This document shows positions 43,361 through 52,997 of a stretch of 64,000 nucleotides of DNA, one piece after another. Position 1 is the first letter of the stretch. Each line of letters starts with the position of its first letter. Position numbers and translations under genes: made by a program. Below the pieces are notes generated by a model. It made no database searches. It was given only the letters and a program-made list of their open reading frames with translations, and was not told the origin of the DNA. This DNA comes from UBA1309 sp047605645 (lineage in GTDB: Bacteria > Bacteroidota > Bacteroidia > Bacteroidales > Dysgonomonadaceae), in assembly GCA_047605645.1 (NCBI GenBank), contig JASGFJ010000007.1, positions 56,603 to 120,602 on the forward strand. Direction: 5' to 3'.

Positions 43361-45484
43361 TTATTTAACCAACTTCACTTCTTGAATCAATCGGGGACAT
43401 TTCATGACTTTATCAATGATATAGAGCACATAGCGAATGTCCACACTAATGGTACGCTGCAATTGCGGCTCGAAGACGATATCGCCACTGAGAGCTTCCC
43501 AGTTTCCATCAAAAGCCAAACCGATAAGCTGTCCTTTTCCGTTGAATACAGGACTTCCCGAATTTCCTCCGGTAATATCGTTGTTCGAGAGGAAACAGGT
43601 ATTCAATACTCCGTTTTCAGCATATTGTCCGAAATTTTGCGATTCCAGATTTTTAATAATATAGTCCTGAAGCGCAAACTCCGGATTGCTGGGATCAACT
43701 TTTTCCAAAACTCCTTTCGTGGTTGTTTTGTAATCGTAATAGACCGCATCTCTGGGGCTGTAACCGCCAACAGAACCATAACTCAAACGTTGAGTAAAAT
43801 TAGCATCAGGAGAAAAAGCCTTATCCGGACTCATTGCCATCAATCCCGCCATAAACAAACGTTCACCTTTTTCAATCTGGTCGTCGTAATCCCCCCCTTT
43901 TGTCTGAAGAATCTGGCGGATAGATTGTACCGATAACGCCAACTCAACGGCCGGATCTGCCAGCAGGTCTTTATCGCTTTTGTTTTTCACTGCAGCCAGT
44001 GCCTTATCGAGGCTCGTGAAGGCAGAATTAGCAAACAACCAATCGGTATATTTGTTATAATCGCCCTTGAATTTTTTGTTGATAGTGGTATATACATCGG
44101 GCAAATATTGCGACGGAACACGCTCAGCATAAAGCTTGAGCAATACCGGAGTCAGTTTTTTATCAAGAGCCGGTTCGTAATCTTTATATTGATCAACCAG
44201 AGATTCTCTCAGGTTTTTCACCTGCTCTTCTTTCGTGTCTCCTTTCAATATTAAGGCAGATGCGCCAAAACGAATAATTTCAATGCCACTCGTGAAGGTT
44301 TCGAATACATATGTTCTTACCTTTTCTACTTCAGCAGATCCGGCATAAGCTTTTTCCAGCATCGGAAGTGCTTCACCGTATTTTGCTTTTGCGTCCGGAT
44401 TTGCGTTCAGAAATGCAGCGAAATTATTTTCAAGGACTTGCTTTTCAGCAACAACATTCAGTCGCTCCAAAGCGGCATTCATCCCCATTGCATTTTTCCA
44501 GTAATTGGAACTACGGGCATATTTGGAAGCATATTTGATGCGAACAGCATCGCTTTTCAGCATCGCCTCTTTCCAAATATCCTGTTTTGCCGTACGCACT
44601 TCAATACGGGGCTTGTTCACACTTTCCACCATACGGGTAATTCCCCAGGAAGACAAATATCTTTGTGTACGACCCGGATAACCGATTGTCATCGCATAAT
44701 CCCTCTCTTTGTATCCGTCTAATGAGACAGGAACAGAGTATTTAGGATGATACGGCTGATTAGAAGCATTGTATTTGGCCGGCTGATTATCTTTATTTGC
44801 ATAAACGCGGAATACAGAAAAATCGCCGGTATGACGCGGCCACATCCAGTTGTCGGTCTCCCCTCCGAATTTACCGACAGACTGCGGAGGAGTCAATACC
44901 AAACGGATGTCTCTGAATACATCATAGACCACCAGATAGTATTTATTGCGGGAATAGAACGGAATCACCTGCGCGTTCACAAACTCGTTGTCTTTATATT
45001 CTTTTAGTATTTCATCCGAAGCTTTTTTTATTTTCTGCTCCCGCGCCGAGCCCAGATCCGCGTCGGTCACCTCAGCCAACACTTTCGCCGTCACGTCTTC
45101 GGTCTTTTTCAAAAACTGAATGGTGAGACCTTCACAGGGCAATTCTTCCTTGAACGACTGGCTCACAAATCCGTTTTTCAAATAATCATGTTCTACAGCA
45201 CTTAACTTTTGAATGGCATCGAAACCGCAGTGATGATTTGTAAAGATGAGTCCTTCGCTCGAAGCAGCAACCCCCGTACATCCTGCCCCGAAAATGATTA
45301 CGGCATCTTTGAGTGAGGGATTCGATTCGCTGTAAAGGCTGTCGATGGGAAAGTTAAATCCCAGTTCTTTCATACAAGCTGCACTTTGACGATTCAATTC
45401 CTTGAGCAGCCATTTCCCTTCATCAGCCAGGAGTGAATGGGATAGCAGAAAGACACCTAAGAAAGTAAAAATTAATTTTCTCAT
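43361..45484 (-). CDS. S46 dipeptidyl peptidase, DPP7-type
   Basis: 707-residue periplasmic serine peptidase of family S46, which removes dipeptides from peptide N-termini. It has a signal peptide (cleaved near SLLA), a catalytic histidine in FTNHHCGFD, and the serine in TGGNSGSPVFNG (S642 from this start). Eighteen residues after that serine is glycine (FDGNWE). In P. gingivalis this position is Gly in DPP7 and Arg in DPP11, so specificity for hydrophobic rather than acidic P1 residues is predicted. I start at ATG 45484, at the signal peptide. It lies 21 bp after the flippase gene on the same strand. It supports growth on peptides, which suits an organism that also carries a mucin peptidase. 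Confidence 0.92.
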   Translation of the reverse strand: MRKLIFTFLGVFLLSHSLLADEGKWLLKELNRQSAACMKELGFNFPIDSLYSESNPSLKDAVIIFGAGCTGVAASSEGLIFTNHHCGFDAIQKLSAVEHDYLKNGFVSQSFKEELPCEGLTIQFLKKTEDVTAKVLAEVTDADLGSAREQKIKKASDEILKEYKDNEFVNAQVIPFYSRNKYYLVVYDVFRDIRLVLTPPQSVGKFGGETDNWMWPRHTGDFSVFRVYANKDNQPAKYNASNQPYHPKYSVPVSLDGYKERDYAMTIGYPGRTQRYLSSWGITRMVESVNKPRIEVRTAKQDIWKEAMLKSDAVRIKYASKYARSSNYWKNAMGMNAALERLNVVAEKQVLENNFAAFLNANPDAKAKYGEALPMLEKAYAGSAEVEKVRTYVFETFTSGIEIIRFGASALILKGDTKEEQVKNLRESLVDQYKDYEPALDKKLTPVLLKLYAERVPSQYLPDVYTTINKKFKGDYNKYTDWLFANSAFTSLDKALAAVKNKSDKDLLADPAVELALSVQSIRQILQTKGGDYDDQIEKGERLFMAGLMAMSPDKAFSPDANFTQRLSYGSVGGYSPRDAVYYDYKTTTKGVLEKVDPSNPEFALQDYIIKNLESQNFGQYAENGVLNTCFLSNNDITGGNSGSPVFNGKGQLIGLAFDGNWEALSGDIVFEPQLQRTISVDIRYVLYIIDKVMKCPRLIQEVKLVK

Positions 45485-45505
45485 ATAAATAAACAATATT
45501 AAAAT

Positions 45506-46999
45506 TTAAGCTTTTTTCCTTCGGAAATTAATATTCGGTAATGCTTTTTTTGCCACATAAAACAACATGATGGCAAACAGTACAGTCCGGAAACCCAGGA
45601 GTAAAAATTCGTTCTTAATGGGCACGTACATCCCTAATGCGTAGAACACAGCAGTCATCAGAAAATAGAATCCGATACTCCGCAAATCGTACTCAATCCG
45701 ATAATATTTCTGCCCGATAACATAAGACAGGCCCACAACTACCAGATTACAAATCAATGTAGCCCAGGCACTGGCCATGTATCCGAATATGGGAACAAAG
45801 ATAATATTGATAGCAACCTGAATAAAGCATCCCAATACGGAAAAATAAGCTCCGTAACGGGTATTGTCCGTCAATTTGTACCAAATAGATAAATTGAAGT
45901 AAATGCCGAAGAATATTTCACCCAGCATAGCAACCGGTACAATCTGCACACCGACCATGTAATTTTTGCTGACAATATATTTCAGAATATCCATATAATA
46001 CATCACCCCGACAAACACCAAAAGAGCAAAGAGGATGAAATATTTCATAACATCGGCATACGCTTTTTTATTCGCCTGTTGATCTTTCTTATCTTTATTC
46101 TTAGCAAAAATAAAGGGTTCGTAAGCGTAGCGGAAAGCCTGTGTAAACATGGTGATAATCACGGTAATCTTTAGGCAAGCCCCGTAAATTCCCATCTGAC
46201 TACGTGCCATATCCAGATTATCGAACAAATAAGGATAGGTGAGCTGAGTCACTGTTTGATTAACCACTCCGGCAACTCCCAGAATCAGTAAGGGAAACGA
46301 ATAAGCCAGCATCCGGCGAAGAAGTTGCCTGTCGAAACTGAACTTCGCTTCGCAGATATATGGAATCATCAGCAACAATACACTGCATGTACTCAATAAA
46401 TTGGCAAGAAAAATATAGCCGATACCATAAGTCGGGCTATAAAACCAGCTTACAAGCGCAGGAGCGACTTTCATCAGCCAGGGGCAAACAACCAGGAAGA
46501 ATACATTCAAAAATATATTCATAAAAATAAAAAACAACCTCAGTGCCGCAAAACGCACCGGACGTTTTTTATACCTCAGGTAAGCATACGGTATACACAT
46601 GAATGCATCAAGGGCTACCGTCACAAACATCATCAGGATATGATCGGGATTATCCGTGTATTTCATCCATCCGGAAATAGGATTGATGAAGAGAAAAGTA
46701 AGAAGGATAAACAAAAGAGAGGTTGCCCCCAGCGACACCATCGAAGAAGCATACACCGAATTCGCGTTTTCACTCCGGCTATTGATAAAGCGGAAAAAAC
46801 CGGTCTCCATCCCGTAAGTCAGTAGCACCATGAGCACCGCAACATATCCGTAAATCTGGTTTACTTTGCCGTATTCGACCGTATTCGTAAATATATAAAC
46901 ATGGAGAGGAGTTAACCCCCAGTTAAGAAAACGCCCCAGTATACTGCTGACACCATAAATTGCAGTATCTTTTGCTAAACTTTTGAGATTGTCTGCCAT
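45506..46999 (-). CDS. Polysaccharide flippase (MOP superfamily, Wzx-like)
   Basis: 497-residue polytopic membrane protein with about 14 predicted helices, starting LAKDTAIYGVSSILGRFLNWGLTPL, the typical N-terminus of the polysaccharide-synthase/MviN-like branch of the MOP superfamily. Such proteins flip lipid-linked oligosaccharides across the inner membrane for O-antigen, capsule or glycoprotein synthesis. No glycosyltransferase cluster surrounds it, so the substrate is unknown. It is a separate locus in which it precedes the DPP7-type peptidase by 21 bp. Confidence 0.88.
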   Translation of the reverse strand: MADNLKSLAKDTAIYGVSSILGRFLNWGLTPLHVYIFTNTVEYGKVNQIYGYVAVLMVLLTYGMETGFFRFINSRSENANSVYASSMVSLGATSLLFILLTFLFINPISGWMKYTDNPDHILMMFVTVALDAFMCIPYAYLRYKKRPVRFAALRLFFIFMNIFLNVFFLVVCPWLMKVAPALVSWFYSPTYGIGYIFLANLLSTCSVLLLMIPYICEAKFSFDRQLLRRMLAYSFPLLILGVAGVVNQTVTQLTYPYLFDNLDMARSQMGIYGACLKITVIITMFTQAFRYAYEPFIFAKNKDKKDQQANKKAYADVMKYFILFALLVFVGVMYYMDILKYIVSKNYMVGVQIVPVAMLGEIFFGIYFNLSIWYKLTDNTRYGAYFSVLGCFIQVAINIIFVPIFGYMASAWATLICNLVVVGLSYVIGQKYYRIEYDLRSIGFYFLMTAVFYALGMYVPIKNEFLLLGFRTVLFAIMLFYVAKKALPNINFRRKKA

Positions 47000-47038
47000 A
47001 AAAAAGGCTTAAGTTTTTTTTTAAATTTTATTGATGTG

Positions 47039-47046
47039 CAAAAATA
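47039..47046 (-). promoter_or_regulatory. -7 element of the flippase-peptidase unit
   Basis: Reads TATTTTTG on the minus strand, about 40 bp before the flippase ATG. Confidence 0.45.
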
Positions 47047-47251
47047 GATATTTCTCACGACTATTAACGCTTATTTTCTGCTAAAGGAAGGAGGTTCGAT
47101 ATTAAATTCACACCCATAGAAGCATTCTTCTAAAAGAAAGACAATTATTTTCGAATCTCTCTAGCGACATAATATGCTCAAAAACATACAAAAGGACACA
47201 AAAAGGGTCTATTATAAAAAAATATAAAGGGAACTTTTCCGAAATAAGCAG

Positions 47252-47259
47252 TACCTTTG
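47252..47259 (+). promoter_or_regulatory. -7 element of the acyl-CoA synthetase gene
   Basis: TACCTTTG, 32 bp before the ATG at 47292. The -33 element is weak. Confidence 0.4.
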
Positions 47260-47291
47260 TCAAACTCTATTAAAAGATTATACGATCAACC

Positions 47292-49112
47292 ATGAGTTAT
47301 TATCATTTAGCTGAACTGATTCACCGTAATGCTGAAAAATACGGCGACAAAACAGCCTTAAATTACTTCGACAGGAAACAGAAGAAATGGAAAAATGTTT
47401 CATGGAATCATTTCTCCGAGAAAATAATGCGCACAGCCTGGGCGATGGCCGAAATCGGTATTTCTACGAAAGAGAGAATAGGTATCTACTCCCAAAACAT
47501 GCGCCAGTATCTGTATACCGATTTTGCCATCTATGCCAACAGAGCGGTCATGATCCCCATCTACGCGACGTCCTCGCCTTCGCAGGTCGAATACATCGTC
47601 AACGATGCAGACATGCATGTGCTCTTCGCTGGAGAACAATTCCAGTATAACAATGCTTTCAAAGTGCAACAGCAATCGCAGGTGCTGAAAAAAATCATCG
47701 TATTCGATCCCAATGTCGTTTTCCATCCGGAGGACAAAACGTCTATCTATTTTGACGACTTTATTGCTTCGGGGGAAAATTCCAACACACAGGTGGTCGT
47801 GAACGTCCGCATGAATTCTATTCGGCCCGAAGACATTGCCTGCATCATGTACACCTCCGGAACAACAGGTGAACCCAAAGGCGCCATCCTGCATCATTAT
47901 AATTTCATGGAGATACTTAGAATCCATGATATTCGTCTTCCGATGGCCTCACAAAAAGATTTATCGATGTGCTTTCTTCCATTGGCACATATTTTTGAAA
48001 AAGGGTGGACTTATTTTGCGTTGCATAAAGGAATGACTATTGCCGTGAATCACGACCCGAAAGAGATACAAAAATCGGTAAAACAGCTTCGTCCGACCAT
48101 CATGTGCAGTGTTCCGCGTTTTTGGGAAAAAGTATACGCGGGGGTCAACGACATCATCGACAATTCCAAAGCTCCCGTGAAATGGATATTCAAAGATGCT
48201 ATAAAAACGGGAAAAAGATACAATCTCGACTATTACAACAAAGGCTTGAAAGCTCCGCTCGGAAACTCTATCAAGTTTATCATATACAAGAATACGGTTT
48301 TCAGACTTCTGAAAACGGTGATCGGAATCGAACGGGGCAATATCTACCCATGTGCAGGTGCACCGCTTTCGAACACAATTAACGAATTTCTCCATTCGGT
48401 GGATATTCCTATCCTTTATGGATACGGACTGACCGAAACTTCTGCCACCGTGTCGTGCTTCATTATGCCGGGCTTCACTTTCGGCACTGTGGGTACCGTC
48501 ATGGATGGTATTGATGTAAAAATCGGAGAAAACGACGAAATTCTGGTCAAAGGACGTACCGTCATGTCGGGATATTACAACAAACCGGAAGCTACCGCCG
48601 CAGCCTTCACGGAAGACGGTTATTTCCGAACCGGAGATGCCGGAAGACTGACAGAGAAAAACGAAATTATACTCACCGAGCGCATCAAGGATCTTTTCAA
48701 AACAGCTAACGGAAAATACATTGCACCACAGGCAATCGAAATCAAACTTCAGGAAGATAAATATATCGACCAGGCTGCCATTATCGCCGACAAACGCAAA
48801 TATGTTTCGGCTCTGATTGTTCCTGATTTCGAACAGCTCAAGGAATATGCGGCAAGACACAACATCAGCTATTCCGACAACAAAGACCTCGTGGAGAACA
48901 AGGAAATACACACATTGATTGCGAATCGTATCGAATATCAGGTGATCGACTTTGCTTCCTACGAGAAAGTGAAACGCTTCACCATACTCTCCCACCCCTT
49001 CTCTATGGAAGACGGAGAGTTGACCAATACGCTCAAAATCAAACGCCGGGTGGTGGAAGAGAAATATGCCGATCTCATCAGCGCGATGTACGACGAAGCT
49101 TTATCCGACTAA
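47292..49112 (+). CDS. Long-chain fatty-acid-CoA ligase
   Basis: 606-residue AMP-forming acyl-CoA synthetase. The AMP-binding P-loop motif reads IMYTSGTTGEPKGAIL, followed by ILYGYGLTETSATV, YFRTGDAGRL and the C-terminal LKIKRRVV lysine region. No membrane segment is seen; these enzymes usually act at the inner face of the membrane on free fatty acids. Its length and the FLPLAHIFEKGW segment fit the FadD15/FAA1-like long-chain group found throughout Bacteroidetes. It is monocistronic, with a -7 box upstream and an open 1.1-kb region downstream. Confidence 0.93.
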   Translation: MSYYHLAELIHRNAEKYGDKTALNYFDRKQKKWKNVSWNHFSEKIMRTAWAMAEIGISTKERIGIYSQNMRQYLYTDFAIYANRAVMIPIYATSSPSQVEYIVNDADMHVLFAGEQFQYNNAFKVQQQSQVLKKIIVFDPNVVFHPEDKTSIYFDDFIASGENSNTQVVVNVRMNSIRPEDIACIMYTSGTTGEPKGAILHHYNFMEILRIHDIRLPMASQKDLSMCFLPLAHIFEKGWTYFALHKGMTIAVNHDPKEIQKSVKQLRPTIMCSVPRFWEKVYAGVNDIIDNSKAPVKWIFKDAIKTGKRYNLDYYNKGLKAPLGNSIKFIIYKNTVFRLLKTVIGIERGNIYPCAGAPLSNTINEFLHSVDIPILYGYGLTETSATVSCFIMPGFTFGTVGTVMDGIDVKIGENDEILVKGRTVMSGYYNKPEATAAAFTEDGYFRTGDAGRLTEKNEIILTERIKDLFKTANGKYIAPQAIEIKLQEDKYIDQAAIIADKRKYVSALIVPDFEQLKEYAARHNISYSDNKDLVENKEIHTLIANRIEYQVIDFASYEKVKRFTILSHPFSMEDGELTNTLKIKRRVVEEKYADLISAMYDEALSD

Positions 49113-49360
49113 TAGGGAACGAGCTTGGAACTTTAACAGACAACGAAACTGAGGTGACACGCACTTGCTGTTTCCAAGCGGACAAGAGAATATCGCGCGA
49201 AGGTGGATTAATCCGATCGCCACACCGAGGGAGAGCGGATAAGGAATTTTTTTCATCTTCGGTACAAACATAATTTCACAGAGTAATGCACAAGAACCTC
49301 AAAGCTATCATTTTAATTAGGGATTCCAGAGCAAAAACCTCCTATGCAATTTTTTGTTGA
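49113..49360. other. First part of a 1.1-kb gene-free region
   Basis: No ORF or RNA gene is recognised between the fatty-acid-CoA ligase stop and the large palindrome at 49363. The first 150 bp are relatively GC-rich and contain short inverted repeats, but there is no clear terminator. Confidence 0.45.
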
Positions 49361-49362
49361 CT

Positions 49363-49457
49363 GCGGACAGTGCGCAAGACAAAATCAAACGGTCTGCGAG
49401 AGTTTCGCACTGTCTGCCAAACTCTCGCAGACCGTTTTGAAGTTTATGTCCTGTCCG
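49363..49457. repeat. Large hairpin with loop complementary to its upstream flank
   Basis: A perfect 19-bp stem: AAACGGTCTGCGAGAGTTT (49387-49405) and its complement (49419-49437), with a 13-nt loop. The loop's CGCACTGTC (49406-49414) is exactly complementary to GACAGTGCG (49366-49374) upstream. CGGACAG (49364-49370) is also complementary to CTGTCCG (49451-49457) downstream. No transposase or long ORF is attached. It could be a pseudoknotted RNA, a dispersed palindromic repeat or a recombination site. Confidence 0.65.
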
Positions 49458-50220
49458 TCAAAGCAAAATAGAAAAGCGAGCTATTTTGAAAAAAAATAGC
49501 TGAGCATACTCACCATTACAGGTACAATTACCCTATCTAGATCCTGAATTCAGCTTGTTCCTGTTTTTTTTCAACCACCTGCGTAAAATTTTAAAGTGGA
49601 CAAATTGAAACCTCTTCTTTATCTTTTATTATCGGATTTGAATTCCGTCCATTTAGTAAATCACTGAAAGACAGCTGACGTCATTAACCGGATGAAGTCG
49701 ATTGCAAATGACCATTTTTTTAATGGGAGATGCTTATAATAGATTTTGAAATAGAAGATTCTCAATTAGTCACAATCATTTTCTTGAAACATCTTCGTTT
49801 TAGCATATTACAAAAGAGCAACTACCCAGGAAGGATTTGATAATCAATAAAAAAACGATTTTTATCAAATATAAATCCTATTACAGAATAAGGATAAAGA
49901 TAAAATTCGTCCAGAAAGCATCTGCTCCTGTCGAATAGTTTTTTTTTAAATGGCATCTTTATTACAAAATAACAAAAGCATCAATCCATCCTCTTGAATT
50001 ATTTTTTCAGAGAGATTGATGCCTTCATTTATTTCGTATATATACATAAAGAGAGCCTTTGAAAATTTTTCCGTTGGAGATATCATTTATTCCTTATTTC
50101 TCACACATTCTTATTTTCCGTTAAGGCCGTTTTTGCATAGCCAACCGATTATCCAGTCCTTACTCCTTATACGTTTATAATTTAGAAAGAGAGACTTTAT
50201 TTCTCCGCTGAAACTCTCAT
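49458..50220. other. Remaining gene-free region upstream of the U32 stop
   Basis: 760 AT-rich bp. GCATCAATC (49978-49986) pairs with GATTGATGC (50014-50022) around an A/T-rich loop and may be a weak terminator. No coding frame or RNA gene is recognised. Confidence 0.45.
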
Positions 50221-52041
50221 TTATTCCTTATACACCTTCATCTGACAGTTTTTGCAATCAAATAGCAAGCGTAACCGGGTGTTTTCGTATTCCAGGAAAA
50301 AGGGTTCGCTAAAAGGGTGCTTTTCATTTCGTTCTTTCGGACACCATCCCATCGAGTACTTAATGCAATGGCGAGTGAACATCAACGGGACATCAGCCTG
50401 TTTGCTGATTTCAAATGCTGGCTGAACAACTTTAGCCTGATGCTGTTCGTAAAAAGTCTTTGCATAACTATTCGCAACATTTCCCAAATAGGTAATATTT
50501 CTTTCGGGGAAAGCATGACTGGTCTTCAGATGTTCTTTTTGTTCGCGAGGGTAGTTATCGATTCTCTCCTGAAGTAATTTATCGATGATCTCCCGTCTCC
50601 ATTGTGAAAGGATAGACGCGGGAATAAACAAATCTTCCGAAAACAGGATATCTACATTTGTGACCTGAAAAATGGTTTGCCCTGTTTTACTCAGATTATT
50701 ACGGATATTTTCTGTCTGATCTTTTTGAGCTTGTTGCTTCTCCATTGGAAAACAGAGTTCTGCCAGACAACCATCTTCGTCTTCTGCCTTCAAAAGATAG
50801 CCATCAGCTCTCTCTGACAGTTCCATACGAACAGATAGCTTCCGTTCTGCCGTTTTTTTCGATAAAATTTTTTCGAATTCATGATCGTTGTTTCGATAGA
50901 CAACCGTTCCTTTTTTAATCACCGGCAACTGCAAAGGATATATCAAATCGCCCTCCACCCTATTGACATGAATTCCTTCCAGTTCATTTTTGTGATTGAG
51001 AAAGCACAAGCCATCACCATTATGAAGCTTTACCTTGGTTTCGATGCGAAGATACCTGGTCGTTACCTCACGTATCACTCCTGCAAATTCACCAATTGAT
51101 TTGGGGCTATCAGGCGACCCTACTTTCCCATCTCTTTTGTGCAGAAAATATTCGGTATATCCCCGATTAAATGTTTTCTTTAAATCAGGGGTGAATGCAA
51201 ACCGGCTCTCTCCAGAAGAAGCCCGTATCCATTCGGGATGAAGTGCCAATATATTATCGATTTTGCGACGATAGTACGCAACCGTATTTTTCACATAAGA
51301 CAAGTCTTTTAACCGCCCTTCAATCTTTAAAGAAGAGACTCCTGCCTCCAGCAACTCTTCGAGATTTTCAGACTGATTAAGATCCTTCATCGAAAGGAGA
51401 TGTTTACCGGAAGTTACTGTTTTCCCCTCACTGTCGACTAAATTGTAAGGCAGACGACAAGGTTGCGAACAGGTTCCCCGATTAGCACTTCGCCCGTTCA
51501 ACGCGCTACTGAGATAGCACTGGCCACTAAAAGAAACACAGAGAGCGCCGTGAATAAAAGCTTCCAGCGGTGTTGAGACGGCAGAAGCCATTCGTGCGAT
51601 CTCTTCTACTGAAAGCTCCCTGGCTAGAACAATCTGCGAGAACCCCGCCTTTTCAAGAAAAACGATTTTCTCCACAGTACGATTATCCATCTGGGTGCTC
51701 GCATGTAAAGGAATTGGAGGCAGATTGAGCTGCAAAATACCCATATCCTGAATTATCAGTGCGTCGGCTCCGGCACAATACAACTCATGAATGAGCTCTT
51801 CTGTTGCTTTCATGTCGCTGTCTTCAAGAATCGTATTGAGAGCGACATACACTTTCGCGTAGTATTGGTGTGCAAAAGCTGACAGCCGGGCAATATCCCC
51901 GACCGTATTTCCGGCAGATGCCCGCGCACTGAAGCGAGGAGCACCTATATATACCGCATCTGCTCCGTGCAAAATAGCTTCAATGCCGTAGTCGGCATTT
52001 TTAGCAGGAGCGAGCAATTCAATTTTTCTGGCAGTAATCAA
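50221..52041 (-). CDS. U32-family protein, RlhA-like (YdcP type)
   Basis: 606-residue member of the peptidase U32 family. N-terminal part IELLAPAKNADYGIEAILHG with the signature EAFIHGALCVSFSGQCYLSS and conserved cysteines (GTCSQPCRL, then CIKYSMGWCP and FDCKNCQMKV near the end). The long form with a DUF3656-like middle corresponds to E. coli RlhA, which hydroxylates C2501 of 23S rRNA with prephenate and iron-sulfur proteins; the shorter TrhP acts on tRNA. RNA hydroxylation is therefore likelier than proteolysis, despite the family name. It follows metA by 8 bp on the same strand, so the pair is probably cotranscribed. Confidence 0.85.
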   Translation of the reverse strand: MITARKIELLAPAKNADYGIEAILHGADAVYIGAPRFSARASAGNTVGDIARLSAFAHQYYAKVYVALNTILEDSDMKATEELIHELYCAGADALIIQDMGILQLNLPPIPLHASTQMDNRTVEKIVFLEKAGFSQIVLARELSVEEIARMASAVSTPLEAFIHGALCVSFSGQCYLSSALNGRSANRGTCSQPCRLPYNLVDSEGKTVTSGKHLLSMKDLNQSENLEELLEAGVSSLKIEGRLKDLSYVKNTVAYYRRKIDNILALHPEWIRASSGESRFAFTPDLKKTFNRGYTEYFLHKRDGKVGSPDSPKSIGEFAGVIREVTTRYLRIETKVKLHNGDGLCFLNHKNELEGIHVNRVEGDLIYPLQLPVIKKGTVVYRNNDHEFEKILSKKTAERKLSVRMELSERADGYLLKAEDEDGCLAELCFPMEKQQAQKDQTENIRNNLSKTGQTIFQVTNVDILFSEDLFIPASILSQWRREIIDKLLQERIDNYPREQKEHLKTSHAFPERNITYLGNVANSYAKTFYEQHQAKVVQPAFEISKQADVPLMFTRHCIKYSMGWCPKERNEKHPFSEPFFLEYENTRLRLLFDCKNCQMKVYKE

Positions 52042-52049
52042 TGTAAGAA

Positions 52050-52997
52050 CTAATCAAAATCAAAATTAAGAGTACTTAGTTTTTCTATTTCTTGGGGGTC
52101 GAACGGAGTCGCCTGATAGAGATAATAATTGATCCAGTTGTTGAAAAGCAGATTTCCGTGTCCTGTCCATCGGGAAACAGGTTTCTCGGCAGGATTTTCA
52201 TGTCTGTAATAATGCTGGGGCGGCTCAATCGAAATACCTTTAGATAAATCCCGAACATATTCATTGTGCAGATTATACAAAGCATATTCCGAATGCCCGG
52301 TAATGTAGAATTCGCGTCCTCCTCTTCCCATCACGATATATGTTCCGGCTTCCTCTGATGAAGAAATCAATTTAAGTTCATCGATTTTATCTATATCCTC
52401 TGCCCTTACTTCCGTGTGACGGCTGTGAGGTGCATAAAATTCATCATCAAAGCCCCTGAATAAGGGACAATTTTTATCTAACACCGTATGTTTGAAAACA
52501 CCAAACATTTTATGACCAAGCGGATATTTCGGAATGTTATAAAACCTATATAAAGCGGCCTGGGCAGCCCAACAGATATAAATGGAGGAAGTCACATGGT
52601 TGCGTGCCCAGTCAAAGACCCGTCCGACTTCATCCCAATAACTCACCTCTTCATAAGGCATATTTTCAACCGGAGCTCCCGTTACAATCAAGCCATCATA
52701 ATTGGATTGCGATATTTCATCGAAATTCTTATAAAACGCCTTCATGTGTTCGGCCGGAGTATTCTTCGATTCATGTGAAGCCAGGCTGACAAGGTCAATC
52801 TCAATTTGCAAAGGCGTATTAGACATGACACGAATAATGTCTGTCTCAGTAGCAATTTTTAAAGGCATCAGGTTAAGAACAGCAACTTTCAACGGACGGA
52901 TGTCCTGGGTTTTCGCTCTTAACTGGCTCATTACAAATATATTCTCCTTCTTGAGTAACTCAATGGCCGGCAGATTGGATGGTAATGTCAATGGCAT
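52050..52997 (-). CDS. metA: Homoserine O-acyltransferase MetA, predicted acetyl-CoA type
   Basis: 315 residues, collinear with E. coli MetA. Nucleophile C142 (YICWAAQ), H235 and E237 (TGHSEY) form the catalytic triad at the E. coli positions. It acylates homoserine as the first step of methionine synthesis. Residue 111 is Glu (GAPVENMPYEEV). In the MetA family Gly111 goes with succinyl-CoA, and Glu111, as in Bacillus cereus, with acetyl-CoA, so this enzyme probably makes O-acetylhomoserine despite the usual 'succinyltransferase' label. It is followed by the U32 gene. No SAM riboswitch is evident in the upstream region. Confidence 0.93.
   Translation of the reverse strand: MPLTLPSNLPAIELLKKENIFVMSQLRAKTQDIRPLKVAVLNLMPLKIATETDIIRVMSNTPLQIEIDLVSLASHESKNTPAEHMKAFYKNFDEISQSNYDGLIVTGAPVENMPYEEVSYWDEVGRVFDWARNHVTSSIYICWAAQAALYRFYNIPKYPLGHKMFGVFKHTVLDKNCPLFRGFDDEFYAPHSRHTEVRAEDIDKIDELKLISSSEEAGTYIVMGRGGREFYITGHSEYALYNLHNEYVRDLSKGISIEPPQHYYRHENPAEKPVSRWTGHGNLLFNNWINYYLYQATPFDPQEIEKLSTLNFDFD

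Noticed and set aside
47961..48995. 344-codon minus-strand frame
   Set aside because: Antisense shadow of the acyl-CoA synthetase gene, which has all family motifs; the antisense peptide has no recognisable domain.
49113..50220. Possible CRISPR array or insertion sequence in the 1.1-kb gap
   Set aside because: Only one palindrome is present, with no regular direct repeats, no spacers and no transposase frame.
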